Shown: positions 48,141 to 62,365 of the stretch, one piece after another | Position numbering within the stretch: the stretch's first letter is position 1 | Layout of the letters: every line of letters begins with the position of its first letter | Assembly: GCA_023079485.1 (NCBI GenBank) | Contig: CM041084.1 | Span: forward strand, 102,652,467-102,716,466 | From: Archilochus colubris | Lineage: Eukaryota > Chordata > Aves > Apodiformes > Trochilidae | Length of the DNA stretch: 64,000 bases | Reading direction: 5' to 3' | The notes under the pieces: generated by a model | Told to the model about the DNA's origin: nothing | The model's input: only the letters and a program-made list of their open reading frames with translations | Database searches by the model: none | Position numbers and translations under genes: made by a program

Positions 48141-51100
48141 ATTTTACTTATTTTTTCACAGATATCTACATGGAGAATGAATATATTAATATTTCTCTTT
48201 GGTTTTTAAATGTGTCCCCAAGATGTAACTTCCCAGTTCTTTTCCTTTCCTTAATTTGAACCATTGAGACTTTCTCCAAGAAGAAAATAGAGAAAATAAA
48301 TCTAAAAGGAATGAAGGAAATAAAGAGTGGGAAAAGGAACCATACAGCCATACAGGCTGAAAAATCAAATTATCAGAAACTGAGGGTTTTTCACTTAGTG
48401 TCTCTGGTGAAAAAGTTTCAGATTTTTTCCTTCCTGACCCATGCTAACAAAAAATGCAATTTATATTACAAATGTGTTTTTTTTTTTGTTGTTGTTTCCT
48501 TTACCCTTCGTCCCTGTACACAATATAAATATTTAGATGTTAATTAAAAATTTTTCATTAAAACAGCTAGTCACAATAGCATGCCTACACAGTCTTTAAT
48601 ATTCACCTATGATCAATGGATCCAGTGTGAGTATTTTCAATGTTTTCAAACACCTCCTTCACCGCTCCATTTTTGGCCAGCAGCCATTTCATATTAAGAC
48701 TCTGTGGCAAAAATGAAGCCATACTTACACCTTAAAAAATATTATGAATAAACCAGTTACAGAATCCTGCAGAGGCAGTTAGTCAGTTTTAGAGAGCCTT
48801 TGGTTGCTACATTAGTTTCACCTCTGTTTCTGATCTGACAGCATGCTTAAGTAGCCAGGAATTAACTATATTGTCTGCTAATAATCCAAGAAAAGACCTT
48901 AAGTCTTTGAGAAAATCTATGTGAAAACAGCACTCCTGAAAGCCAAAAGTAAAATTCCGTTTTTTTTCAAATAGCATTGAGATACACTCGAGAATTTAAT
49001 TTGCTAATTCTCAGAAAAATCAATGCCAAAGTCTTTATTAAAAACACATCTGCTTTAATTAGTTATGTAACTTCTTCATTATATCCCTGTATATGAGAAC
49101 AACATAGAAGGAATGGGAGCAAGCAGCACAAGGAGTAATAAGAAGTGCTGGGACTGCAATACACATTTGAATAATTTGGCAGGTCTCTTTGCTTGGTAAT
49201 GACAAACACAGGAGCAGACATTACACAGCCAGCTGCAGCAATATGGTACATTACTTTATGAAGGTAAGTTTGATGTGAGACATATCATAGCAACAACCAG
49301 TAAGTATTCTTTTAACTCACTAATCCAGAGATGGGGAAAGGCTTTAAACAAATTCACCTTTTTGCATTCTGTTGAATAATCACTGCTGTCAGGAAAAAAA
49401 TTCCAAAAAGCCATTAGCACATCTAACTAAAGCCAATGTGTACATCATGTCCTTCAGTGGGGTTTCTTGTATGCTCCTTCCTTATTTTCAGTGTTTTCGA
49501 CCTTCTTGTTTTGTTTTTTTTTGTTTGTTTATTTAATTTTATTTCCAACCCTTCCACCCTAGAAAGGAAAAATAAGCTAGCCAGAAGTAACACAGATGTA
49601 GTCTCAGGACATGGGGCATCCATTCTCATCTCTCCACAGAAACACTGTTGTGCCCCTCTGCCCCATACTTCTTGCATAGTCTGGCTTTTTCAAGCAGCAC
49701 ATCATGGATAATTGAGTATTGTACTGTGCTCTGATAAGCAATGGAGTGATGATAGAAAGCATAGCAGGGAAGGTGTGTACATCTAACTGTGCAACAAGGA
49801 TCAAAAAGTACTTGTGCTGGCAACAAAAGAAGGGCAAGGGATGACCCACACTGTAGGAGAAATCATGGTTCCTCCTGGAGTGGAGGGAATGGCATCAGTC
49901 CCCATCACCTCTGATCATCAATAAGTCAAACTATGAATGCCACAGGGAATCACTGTCTGTCTACATTCTTAGTGTCTACTGGATGAGTAATGAATACATT
50001 GTGCCACTTATCATAGTCCCTACACAACTTGCTTGGCTCAGTCTTTAAAGAAAACAATACACACACTTTCATCCTTTCTGTGCTCTTCCTGGGCAGCCAT
50101 TCTTGTTGCATGTTTCAAGGCAATGCTCATAACCCTGAAAAGAACCAAATCCTGCCCTAGAGAGACCTTGTGTCTGACGAGTCGATCTTCTGCTCTGTGT
50201 CCCAACCAAAATGTGAGGGAAAATATATATGTTCTGGAGAAACCTTCAGTGTTTCATTTTCATACCACTGTTGTTTGTGAAATCCACTGTAAGTGAATTT
50301 CAAACTGAAAAAAAATATTTTCACTGAATATCCACAACATAATGTTTCATATATATTGAAACAAATGGTTCATAGAAATTATTTCCTCCATTTCCTCTAC
50401 TAAATTAGAAATTAATTCCAGTTTTGACCCAACTTCACTAAATATTTTTTTTTTTGTAGACTTGCAATAAATCGTTTGGTCCAGCTGCAGCTCTAGTTTA
50501 ACTTTCCAGAGCCAAAAGAAGAAACATTAATGTACAGAGGTCATAGCCCAGTCAGTTTTATAAAAGGACCTTCCTATGTAAGGTCCTTGTTCCACTGTTG
50601 GCAGCTGACAAAAGAGTTCCACACAAATAACAATGACTCAGTGGGGAAGAAATGTGTCTCTACCTGGGATTGTGTATACAGTGAACATGCTGATAACGTG
50701 AGCTCTTTTTCAGTTATTTTAATTGTTATGCTGGCTTTTTTAAACATATGTCAAGGAAATTTGAAGGCAGACACATTACTGTGTAGTTCATGCTTACAAG
50801 TGCCTATGAAGACCAGTACTGATTTTCAACACTGTCACCCCATAAAAGCGTGGCATTGAAAACATCTCCACAAAACAAGAACATATGCTAGACTGCAATA
50901 GATTGCAGGGCTTTCAACCTAGTCTAAATAAGGCAATAGTATGTAGGCAACATTTTTCATTCAAGTCAGATCATTGAAAGGTTTATGGAATAGAGAAATT
51001 ACTTAAAATTCCTGTTAGAAATCTGAAGGCGGTCTCCCACTTGGAAACTCGAGATGACATTAACATTTTTTTTATCTCCCAGGCCCTTTGTAATAGCTTG

Positions 51101-53264
51101 CTTTCACTCCCAAAGAAAAATAGCTCTTTCTGGCTACAGCTATTCTTCACATTTCTGATACACTGCAAACTGATTTGGTAATTATTCTGAATTAAAAATA
51201 TGTGTGTCAAACAGATCACTAAAAGATTGATCTAGAGCAAGCTAAAGTGTCAGGATTTAAACAAGAATTAATTAACCTAGGATATGGCTGGTTTTTTTCC
51301 CATGAATAATTGTGATTCTGACTAAATAAAGATACACAAGCATAAGAAAGCCACAGTGCATCACATACTTTATATCTCCATTTTTAAATACTACGCTGCT
51401 ATTTAGAGGGTGCTAATTTATTTTTAAAACAAATTACTTTGTGCATCAGATATGGAATTCCACATTGGAATTCCCTGGAATCTCCTACCCTGTGTCCTTG
51501 CTTACTTTGAAAATGCTCTGGAGACTTCCAGCAGGACTCCTAAATATGTCAAACTCAGGAATTAAACCAAAATCATTGCAGGCTGCACGAAATCTGAGAG
51601 TCATGCTCCTGGTTTAACAGCTCTGTGCGGTCTCTGGCACCTGATTTCAGGTTGGCTTAGGGCATCTTGTGGTGCTGGGCTGGGGTCTGAAAGTTTCCAG
51701 TGAGGTACAGTGTTCTATTAGAACCCGTGGAAGCTGAGAGTCAACAGGGTACAGAAACATAATTATTCTTTCTGATCCAAAGGTGGTTCCCAGGGGGACC
51801 TTTTGCTTTGGCTTTGGCAATATACATTAGCTAATTAAACAGGACTAACAGAACCATCAGTCAACTGTTTTGTGCAGGATCTATATTCAGATAAAACACT
51901 TTTTTAAAAATAGCTTCATATGTGGATATATAGATGTAGGTGTATATTTATGTATATTATATTTATATTAATATAATATAATTAAATATTTAGATATTTC
52001 TTTGCATTCTTGTGGGTCCAGATGCAAGGATTCTGTTTGGGAATCAACTTGATCTAAGACACATTCATAATAAGTTTGATTAGAATTTAAAGTATTCTGC
52101 ATTGTGTTAGAAAAGAGAGAAAAAAATGGAAGGGAACTCAGAGCCATCAAGACTGGGACACTGTGGTTAACCTCTGTTGACATCTGTTTTCAGGATGTTG
52201 GTTACTGAAGGGAAAGGTCGACCCTTATTTCAACACCACCGCTATATTGTAATTAAGCACAAAGCCAGTATTGTTAGGCTTCTTTGCAGCAAAAGATCCC
52301 CAGAATATTTTCTATTAAGGAGAAACACTTTTGGCCACAGCAAGTGTAAAAGGTTTTCTCATTGTGGTATTCTGGCATGAGACCTACAGTATTCCCATCA
52401 GGTATAAGGATATTGTATGGGAGAAGCATAATTAGGTCAACATAGTACAGCTGACCCTTCAGAACATACAATATGATGGACAAGAGGTGAAAATATGCAG
52501 TAAATTGCCTTTGTGCAACTCAGGATAGCTCTCTAAAAGTCACCATTCTATTCGTATCAATGCAACATAGAACAAAAATAAGATCTGCTGCTCATTTATA
52601 TAGTGGGGAAGTTCCCAACATGAACAGACAGAATTTTAAGTTAAAATTCTATCATTTTATAAGAAGCACTTAAAAACATTTGTTTGGATAAAACGTTCAT
52701 ACTCACTTCAAAGTTATGGATGGTCCTTCATTTACTTCTGCAAATAGCTGTTGGAGCATGTTTCTATATAGAATTTTTTGAATAGTAAAATGAGTATTTA
52801 TTTGTTTAAGTATCGAGGTCTGACTGTTTGTCTGGTTCTCCTGATGACTCCTTTAGGACAGACTCAGGAAGCCGAAATACCATCTGATTTAGTTGACAAA
52901 GTCCCCTAATTAAGATTGAACTGACTCATTTCAGCAGAGACCTGGTCCAAGGCATGAACTAAATTCTTGGAGTATCCACTGAATAATTTCTAGTATGATT
53001 AATATGACTTATTACCACTGAAACTGGAGAAGAATAACATTAGTTTGAAACTTGGTGTCTTCGCATACCTGCCTGGCAGAAAAGGAAAAGCTCTTAATGC
53101 TCCAAAAGTTGTCTTTATGAAATCAGTCATTTTTCTCCGACCTTAGTGCTTTCTTTTCAGATTTAAAGTGTAATGCATTTCACTATGACAGACTACTACT
53201 TTGTAAGTCAGTTCTTCCTTCTAATAGCACTAGTATTTGATTTATAATATTTGTCTAGCATAAG

Positions 53265-53475
53265 TAAATCTGGCAGAAGGCAATTAAAATAAAGTTCTCT
53301 AAGTTTACAAGGGTTTCAAGCCTAGAGCAAGCTTAATTAAAGTCAATCATGGGGAAAAAAGCACTTAGCCCTGCAGCCCTCCACATTTGTCAGACATCTG
53401 AATCATGGGAAAGGTTAATTAGAACCAAATGAGGAAAAAGTAAACACTAAGAGTGCTTTCTGGGGTTCATTAAAT
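53265..53475. promoter_or_regulatory. Candidate conserved noncoding element
   Basis: Contains TTAATTAA (53333-53340), an E-box CATCTG (53395-53400) and TTAATTAG (53415-53422) within about 90 bp, in non-repetitive sequence of mixed composition. This is only a motif-density impression; cross-species alignment would decide it. Confidence 0.2.
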
Positions 53476-53738
53476 TTAAATAAGTCAAAATATGTAATAT
53501 TCAACTTTGTAACAATGATCCATACACATCTCTGTCTCCTTTCATACAATCACAAATCTTCCAAAGTTAGTGAATTAACACACTTGGGAAGCCTGACTCT
53601 TAGTTACACTATGACTCCATTGACTCCATTTTGGTAGTGAAAAGGGAAATAAATCAAATTTTTGTGCCTTTTTACATTGATGGAAGAGAGTAAAGCAACT
53701 TTTACACACCTTTTAATTTCAATGGCAGATTGTTTATT

Positions 53739-53769
53739 ATTTTATTTTATTTTATTTTATTTTATTTTT
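53739..53769. repeat. (ATTTT)n microsatellite
   Basis: Five to six units with A at every fifth position, preceded by an imperfect TTTATTAT lead-in. Confidence 0.92.
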
Positions 53770-53937
53770 AAAATTGTTATTATTGTATCTCTGTCCTCTG
53801 ATGGATGAAGCAGAGGAAATAAGCTGTAGGAGTCTTACTATGATACTCTAAAGAACACCTCCTAAGTTGAGGTAAAAGCAGCAAAAAAACCCCAACAGTC
53901 AGTGCCTATTGATTTAGCCAAATATCTGAGAAATAAG

Positions 53938-54018
53938 TGGTGGAATCTCCTGAGGGGGACTCAATGATCTTGAAGGGTTTTTCTGACCAGAACCAGAATT
54001 CTGTGATTCTGTGAGTAA
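53938..54018 (+). mobile_element. CR1 3' terminus, sense, about 80 bp
   Basis: Reads 'gtggtggaatctcctgaggg', 'ggactcaatgatcttgaagg' and a tail 'ttctgtgattctgtgag'. This is a diverged CR1 3' end with two variant ATTCTGTG tail units. Confidence 0.85.
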
Positions 54019-57000
54019 TGTTAAATTACCTGATAAATCTGGTTGTGATATAGTTGGGTAATGTTGGATAAAAGATTTTTGCAACATCGCTACTAATGTT
54101 ACTGCAAGAATCATTGTCCAACAGTAGAAGTCACAAAAAATCAACTCTAATAAAGTGAAAAGGCTTCCTAACAAGCATAGTCAAGGGGCAAAATCTCTAT
54201 TTTAAAAACATGAACTTTTAATGCAACCTTACAGAAACATCTTGAACTTCATGACAGTCTGTCTGCATAGCTTTTCTTCCTAACTGCCAATAAATCTGAA
54301 TTTCATTCTCTTCATTATGAGCAAAGAGATCTCATCCTTAGGTCTCTTCATTACACCTCTTTTTTATGACCTGGCTTCAGGATGCCTTCTATTATCTCAG
54401 TACTTTCATAATGCTTAAGTTTTAACCTAATTGTGTTATTCAGAGCTTAGGGGTTTCAATTTGTTACTTACAGGGGATCATGAAAAAAATTCCTGCTGTT
54501 TTTGTTTGTTTTCTCAGTCTCCTGAAGCGTCAATACCTGGCAACATCTGGACTGAAAAATAGAGCATTTAGGCCACTAATCTGAGCAAAATTTCTGTCAT
54601 TGGTGTGTCTGCTCACATACTCAAGCTTGAACCAGCTGGACAGCACTTTCTTTCCTTGTCATGGTGATGGCTCATGAGGTTCATTTACTATGTTTCTTGG
54701 CCCTGTAATGCACTGGAATGTATAGCTTATCTATTGGTATCATCTTGGTTTAAGTTATCTGATTATTTCCTTACCATTGCAGGGAAATTGGTCATAAATT
54801 GGACTTAACTATTAGCTATCTGTTACATTCACTTTTTGAAGACTGAACTACCTGGTTGAGCTATAGAAAGTCTTTGAGCTTGATTTAGGAAAGCTGGGCA
54901 ACTTGGATCTTCTGACTGCACAGATTGAACAATGTGTGTTAATTGCACCTGCTGGTGTGAAACTCAGTGCATATGCTCAACTTTCTTCCTTGGCTATGCA
55001 AATTGAACATCTCATGCCATTTTCTACAAAGCAGAGTTTTCAGACCTCACTTTATTCTTACAGCTTTCACCTAAAGCTTCTGCAGCTTTTTAGTAAGTCT
55101 GTTGAATGGCTGACACCATACTGGGCACAATCTCTTTCTAGTGTTTTCTCTGCTGTCTGAAGCTCTACTACTGGTGTCTCATCTGGTAGTTTGGAGTCTA
55201 AGTGCTATTAAGAATAAAACTCTATTAAATTTATACAAACTTCTGCAGGGAAAAAAGCCTTATTCAGTATCCACTCTAAGTCAGACCAAAGATACCTGGT
55301 GTAGAGAAAAAGTAATCTCGATGGGGAAATACAGGAAGAAAATCAGAATAAAGACCTATCTGACAAGAGCAGTCTGACCAAAGAGGGAACACCAGTGTAT
55401 TTAATACAGTGGGGAAAACTTGCCATTTCCAGAACAAAAGCAGTAGGTTTGGTAAGCAGTGTGTGTGTAATGAAAGATCTCATAAAAAGGGTCCAGAACG
55501 AAGTGAGTTTTGAGAAAAACTGTCAAGCCATGGATTTAAAGTGAATGCTAAATCTGAAAAAATAAGTGAGTTGAAAGGTGTAGATATAAAGGTGGTGTAG
55601 GGAGTGATGATGTTCTGGTAAAACATGCCATGGTTACACATTGGTTCAGGAGCAGAAAAACTGAGAAAGCAGTCCAAAAGAAAAGATTTTTCTGTGTATA
55701 ATGATGACAGTTTTAAGACTGTAATCGAGGTAATCAGAAAATGAATATTATAGTAATTTTGAGGAGTCCTGAAGGTAAAGTGAATGAAGGAAAGGGGTTT
55801 TATGCTAATTCAATTGGGTGAAAGCTAATTTCCTGCTTTCCCAAGGGTCTGCAAAATTTGATGTCAGTTCCTTCTGGGCAGCCTAATTCCTTCAGCATCT
55901 CTGAAATTCTGCAACCAAATTACTTCCAGTCTTTCTGAAGAAATGTACTTCAGTGCTTTGGGACATTTTCATTCCCATGAGTAACACTTCCAGAAAATGC
56001 TGGTATCAGAAAGAATACAACACCCTTTTAAAGAGCTTCAGTTCTCCAGCAGCGAGTGTTTACAGAGACATAACTCCGGTTGCTAATTTCATCTTCTGTA
56101 AAAAGCCTGCTGAGTTGGAAATGCATCCCAAATGTTCTGATTTTTTTTGCAATATTGCAAGGCAATGAAATATCATCTTTGCAGAATAGTAAAGTAGCAA
56201 CTGAAGCCAGCTCTACCCACTAGCATACAGAAGAGCACGACACTGTCCACAAGACACAGGGAGCTGAGGATCTCCAGAGCTAAACAGTCACTTGTCTGGG
56301 TAGCTTTGGGAAGACACATGGCTCTGTCTTTCATCTTCAGCTACCCGAGGCAATTCAGATCAAGAAGCAATTACACACTCTAGTTACTACCACATTGTAT
56401 TGTTGTAAGTAAGAAAGTTTGACATATGGCTTTTATTTCCTCCACCCCTGTCCCTGCATGATCCTGCCTGCTATCACACAGTAGGCTGGGAGAAGGGAAC
56501 AAAGTACTTGTGGTGCAGGTACTACAGGTAGCAAGGAGGAGGGACAGATGGGACAATCCACACTGTGTATATCTATGTAATGCCAGGTGCTGAAATCAAT
56601 AGAGAGCTTGCTTCATCATTGTAAACATGACTTTTTAAACCTCCTTTGGCAGTACTTGATCCTGAGAGTGTAGCATGACCATGTCCTGCAGCAGTTTGTG
56701 TCTTAGTGTCATCCCACTGCTAAATTAACTCATCAGAACTAACCTTGTGTGTGACTGTGCTCCAGCCCAGCATCACATCTGCTGAGTATCTTAGGGTATC
56801 TTTTTGCATGTGGAACACAAAATGCAAGTCCAGAATCATGGAGATAAGGACCTAATGATTCTACTTATACTAGGGCAGCCTCTACGGCTAGTGAATGTTG
56901 TAAATGAACTTGATATTTTCAGACTAACTCAATTTAACAGATACAGTCTTCATGATGTAATCTGAATGGCCCTCCATAGAAATGGCAAAATATAAAAAAA

Positions 57001-58129
57001 GGGATTTTTTTACTCTAAAAACCTGTTTGCAATTAAAACATTCAGCAAAATACAACATGCCTTCTGTCTTCTTTCTTTCTTCCACAACAAAAAATGTACT
57101 CCAGCAGACAAGTAGGTATCTTTTTGTTTCCACCTATTTTTCTCCCAGTGATTACTAAAGTCAAAGAAACAAGTTTACCATTTGAATTCTGAGTAGTAAT
57201 AAATATGATAAAAGATGTAAAAAGATTCAGCTGTCAAAAAACAATTCTTGCCTGAATTCTTTCTAACCACTCCGAAATCTGCCACCAGAGTAGCTTTCAA
57301 GAATTAAATAGGAGAACACTACTACTTGAATGTACATCGATATAAATGTCTTGTAAATGACATAAACTGTCATCTGAACAGTTATTAATTAATAATTATA
57401 ATTTTCTCTCTGAAGTCAGCTATGTACAAAAAAAAGGTAAGAACTAACTCTTATAGCAGAGTAGTGATTCTGGTGCAATAAAAATCATGAAAGTAAAAGC
57501 TTAGAAGCTTCTTTCCAACTAGATATTGTAATATTAATTCAGAGTAAAATTAGAAAAGTATTTCAGGCTCAGAATATTCAGCAACCTGTTTCTTGGATGT
57601 GCCACTTTATTTTAGAAACCTAACCTCAAGGAAGTTAAGTACATATTCCTAAATGATAAATGATGGTCTGTGATGAATATGTTGTTTTCATCTGTTAATT
57701 TCATTAAATTTCAACTGTATCAGTCAAGACATCCAACATGGGCTGGTTTGCACCAGCTTAAATTTAAGTTGTCATACATTCTTCCTGAGAAATTTCTGCA
57801 CTTGCTGGAGGAATGTTATGCAGCCTGCTTTCACCCCTAAGAAAAAAAAATTAACAATAGGTACTTCAAACACTGAAGAATTTTTATGATACAAAACATA
57901 CAATGACCCATTATCACTCGAACCAAAGATCATGGAAAGATTTTGAAAGAATTCCCTGAACAAAAAGAACGAGCTATTATCTACAGAGTAGGCATAGTTT
58001 CATGAGACTTTACCATTTCAGGAGACCCATGGATATCACTAGCACTAGAAAATTGCACCTCAGGTTGTACTTTCTTTTCAACATATCTATGCAGTGCTCT
58101 AATGAGTAATTTATTTCTTCATCATCATT
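54019..58129. other. Unique DNA, no gene recognised
   Basis: About 4.1 kb with no recognisable gene or repeat. Open frames near 54903-55377 show no known domain and no supporting splice signals that I could see. Confidence 0.5.
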
Positions 58130-58822
58130 ATCATTTAATGGTTTTGGTTGAAAGGGACCTTAAAGGTCATCTAGTTCCATCCTCTCCCCCTGCATGTGCA
58201 AGGACACCACTAGAACAGGTTTCCCAAAGCCCCCAACCTGACTTTGAACACTTCCAAGGATGGAGCATCCATAACTTTTCTGGACAACTTGTTCCAATAT
58301 CTCAGCACCCTCCCAGGAAAGATTTTCTTCCTAATGTCTAAGCCAATTGTACTGGAAGACCTCTATAAGGTCTCTTCAGACCCTTCTCTTCTCCAGCTTG
58401 AACAACCCCAACTCCCTCGGCCTGTCCTTATAAGAGAGATGCTCCAGCCCATTGGTCATCTTTGTGTCCCTCCTCTGGACTTATTCCAAGAGCTCCACAT
58501 CCTTCCTCTGTTGGGGACTACAAAACTGGACATAGGAATGCAGGTGCATTCTCACAAGAATAGAGTAGAGAGGGAGAATCATCTCCCTCAACATGCTGGC
58601 CATGCTTCTTTTCATGTAGCCCCAGCAAACGGTTGGATTTCTGGGCTTCAAAGTGGACATTGCTTGCCCATGTTGAGCTTCTCATCAACCAGCACCCCTA
58701 AGTTCATCTCCTACGGGCAGCTCTGATTCCATTCTCTGCCCAACCTTTAGTTGTGCTTGGGATTGACCCAGCCTAGACACAAAACTTTGCACTTGGCCTT
58801 AATGAATTTCATGAATTTGACA
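58130..58822 (-). mobile_element. CR1 fragment, antisense, longest in window (about 0.69 kb)
   Basis: The plus strand gives the reversed CR1 landmarks in order: 'ggttgaaagggaccttaaag', 'gtcatctagttccatcc', 'ctttgaacacttccaaggat', 'ggacaacttgttccaatatc', 'cttctccagcttgaacaacc', 'ccctcctctggacttattcc', 'ttggggactacaaaactgga', 'gttgagcttctcatcaacca' and 'cacttggccttaatgaatttcatgaa'. It spans the 3' UTR and a long part of the ORF2 reverse-transcriptase C-terminal region, all decayed. The 160-codon plus-strand frame over 58244-58726 is the antisense of the element, not a gene. The tail has been replaced by a 'catcatcattatcatt' simple sequence. Confidence 0.95.
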
Positions 58823-60576
58823 TGATAAAGTATTTCAAATTAAACCATAAACTTCAATTTGATTTATGTATTTAAAGACAAATCCTATCTTAACAAGAGC
58901 TTCTCATTCATAAAAATTCTAGTCTGTCTTCCCATATAAGCCACAGAATATCTCTGCCTTTTCTTGAGGCTGATTTCCCATAATTTGGTGCAATCCACCG
59001 ACACCCTGCCCTCTGCTTTAACATAGAATGCTTCTGGTTTCTGATGCCAGAAAGTACTTTGATGTACTGGTATAAATAGCAGGCATGCTGCACTGGGGGA
59101 TCTGTGTTGGAGCATTGATGAAGAAAAAAAAATGACATCTCATGTGTAAAGCTGCATAAGACATAAAACCTACTATTCTACCAATAATTTGTGAGGAAAC
59201 TGTTAATTCAGGAGTAACAGGTTTTTAATAGATTGTGTACCAGCCTGAAGAAGCCCCAAGCTCTCCACTGCCTCTTAGATGGACTCTTTCTTTGTTTGAC
59301 ATAGCAAACCATATAGTAGAAAAGATTTGCATTTCACATCTCCAGGTGTTTTAAGCTGCAAATTCTTCAAACATTAAAAAGAAAACATAGAATTTCCTTA
59401 CAAGGGCAGAGTGAAGAATAAAATCAGGCTTGTGTAGACTGTTACATTTTTGTTGAAACAACCCCTGATCCCACGCAGAAGTCTCAGGAAGAGCTTTGTT
59501 GGAAGGAATCCTCTAGGACAGCTGCTGTCGCTGACAGATGTGCCAGTGCCAACACAGCAACCACTGAGGCAGTTTCCATAGTGACTGCCAACTTTCCTTG
59601 TGTTCTTCCTTCTTTGGTGCCAACAAGCAGTCACTGATTACTCTGTGTCAATGCAATGTGTGTATAAGACTTCTACAAGCAGCAGTCTATGGCTATAGGC
59701 ACAGGAGCTAATCTGGCACCTGTGACACACTTTGGATGTTTGTAGTCTCCTACTGGAAGAAAAAAATTACTTCCTTTTGTCTCTTTTCTCTGTACAAATG
59801 AAAGTCATACCACTACTGGATTTTAAGTTTGGGGCTTGTAATGGCACCCAGCACTCTCAAAAGTTTCAAATAAGGTGGCATTAATGTTAAGAAGCATGAA
59901 CAGCAGCAACAGAAAAATGTGCTGAAAATCTAAATACCATTGTGCATGTAGATAATAATATTTCAGTTAATTGAAAACTGTTATTGCAATATTTTGCAAG
60001 CTACTAAAAGACATTGCAGTAATGTTGCCTCTGTGTGGTTAGGGAATCTTAGTCTAGAACATTTATTTTTCTGTAATGCTCACTAAATGCTTCCCACTGT
60101 GGCTTGATCTTTAAGCTCTGCCACCCCGCTCCGCTTTATTCTCTATCTCTCTTTCATTTTCTTCCCTTTTTCTTTAATTTATACACAAATGGTTATGTGT
60201 ATGCTATTTCAAAGACCCATACCAAATGATTTAAGTCAGGGGCATGTGCATTGATGGGATTATCAGAGTTGAAAGAATGATCCACAGTGAATAATATGTT
60301 CACCCAGGGGTGTTATAGTGCAAAAATATAAACCATGGCAAGTGATGATAGGAGATGACAAAATATAGACATAATATGAATAATAGTGGTGAATGTTCAT
60401 TTACATTTCACAAAACATTATTTACCATCAGAAACTTATACTTGTGGTGGTGCTTGATTTCTGCTTCAACTGATAAGAAATATGAGTGATTTCCTAGTGT
60501 TTGAGTATTTAAGGACAATTTGTACATTTAATCATCAGCTTCATTTTGAAAATCATGGTATCTCTTGTATTTCAGT
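58823..60576. other. Unique DNA, no gene recognised
   Basis: About 1.75 kb. Minus-strand open frames at 58885-59138 and 59398-59634 show no recognisable domain. No repeats recognised. Confidence 0.55.
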
Positions 60577-60712
60577 CATAGAGTCATAGAATGGTAAAGG
60601 CTGGAAGGAACTTTAATGATCACAAAGATCCAACCCCCCCTGCATGGTCAGGGACATCAACCACTACACCAGGTTGCACAAAGCTTCATCCAACCTGATC
60701 TTAAAATGTGAG
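60577..60712 (-). mobile_element. CR1 3'-end fragment, antisense
   Basis: The plus strand starts with the reversed tail 'tcatagagtcatagaatggt', then 'ggctggaaggaactttaatg', 'atccaaccccccctgcatgg' and 'accaggttgcacaaagcttcatccaacctg'. Non-coding 3' UTR fragment with a two-unit tail. Confidence 0.93.
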
Positions 60713-62365
60713 GTCCCATAGACTGTCCTGTTGCTCTGCAATTGGTAAACAACTGCATCAAGATTCTTTAGGGTTTTTTATCCATTTGGGTTACAGAGGA
60801 AGACTTAATTATTGAATTTTGGGAGGTTTTAATCAGGAGATAACTTTTCTGATTCTTGAGTTCAAGGCTTGAAGTAAGGAAAATCAAGAACTTTAGATAT
60901 TCCTGGTGTATCCAAGAGTGAGATGAAATGCAGGCCTAATTAATGCAGTCAGTAGCATCTTGAGAGCTGCTCCACCGATGTTTGAAGAGGAAGTAGGTGC
61001 TCACAGTAACAACATCTTTGCCAAAACCCAGTCTCTGTGGCAAGCACAAAGGAGCCTCTCATAATTACACATTACTTCTGGGGGATGGTCCTAGGAAGAC
61101 CATACTCTCAAATCCACCTGCTTTCTGGAGTTTACCAGAAATGCACAACTTATGTGCCAAAATATTCCCAGGAGACCTCATGGAAAGTTAGTTGGGAACT
61201 CCAGTGTGACAATTCAATAGCTCTGAGGAGTTTCTGTATGTTGTACCTTAGAGTTCACTTCCAAGTTCCCTACATGGACAGATGATGAATCTGATTTTGA
61301 CAGCCACTAAAGTGTACTGAGAAAGGAGATATCCTGTGGGATTGGAGGTCACTACAGTTAGAAAGAAGCTGAGAAAAGTGTTTGTAGCCATGAAACATGA
61401 GCACTTTGATTTCCTTTAATTTTGCCTCCAACGTTCAGTTCAGGTACAGACATTGGCACTTGCAAACTGGGTTTTCCTACAAGTTGGGAAATCACCCATT
61501 AGGAGTAAAAGGGAAAGAAAAAACCTAAACAGATTTGTAGATGACAGAATAACTTTGAGGTGTACTCCTTGGCTCTGAAAAAAGAAAAAATAAAATATAA
61601 AATAAAAATTAAACAAAAAATTGGAGGTTTTGACTGAGAGGTAAGGCATTTTCCATAGTAACAGAGAAAACAATGTTTTTGTATAAGTTTTTGGAAAACC
61701 TCATTCTTGTAAGATCTTATTTACATTCAAGCAACATTTTCTCCAGCTGGAGCAGGTACATGGAGTGACTGAAAAGATAGAAAGGGGGGCAAAAAGCCTG
61801 TCTTACACAAAAAAACCAGCAATGCATAACTTTTTTTCACCTAACAAAATGAAGGCTGATAGGAGATTCTGTTGCACACTATAAATATCTCAGGAGGTAA
61901 GCATTAAGGATAGAGGAGAGGTCAGTGTTGGCACAAAATGATATGTCTGTAAATTGGCTATGAATTTTAGGCTGTAAATAGTAAGGCTCAGTACAAAGTA
62001 AAGTACAAAACAGAGAATATGTCTTGGCTGATCTGGGAAATATTTTTTTCCTTAAATGAAAAGATGATAAAAAGCTCTGTGACAGCTTTGGGTGTTATTT
62101 GGTGAGACAGGCCTGCTGCTACACAAGTTTTTCCTTTGCAAACTGTAATGCCTTTTTCCTTCAAAAGTCAGATTTCAGCCTTTTATATATGCATTTATCA
62201 TCAAGTTGCTGAATGAAATATGTTCACTTGAAATTAAATTCTGATTAGAAATCAGTTACCTTGCTCAGGACCCAGTTTCATGGAGGATTTGTACATAGGA
62301 TTTATTCTCCCAGCAACAGATTTGGACTTGTAATCCTTTGTATTACAAAACATCTTCTAATCTGT

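Larger units (their letters stand above)
48141..53937. other. Unique AT-rich DNA, no gene recognised
   Basis: No gene or interspersed repeat recognised in 5.8 kb. It holds an AT-rich stretch at 51925-51990, the (ATTTT)n microsatellite at 53739 and a homeobox-site-rich block at 53265-53475. A donor-like GAAG|GTAAGT ends at 49263 with two different open frames before it, so no exon can be called. Confidence 0.5.

Noticed and set aside
49204..49263. Segment before a strong GAAG|GTAAGT donor, reading EQTLHSQLQQYGTLLYE in one frame
   Set aside because: Two different frames are open, the acceptor for the attractive frame (AAACACAG) lacks a pyrimidine tract, and a stop lies just upstream. Too ambiguous to call.
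58244..58726. Plus-strand 160-codon open frame, the longest in the window
   Set aside because: It lies wholly inside an antisense CR1 fragment; the similarity is to CR1 read on the other strand.
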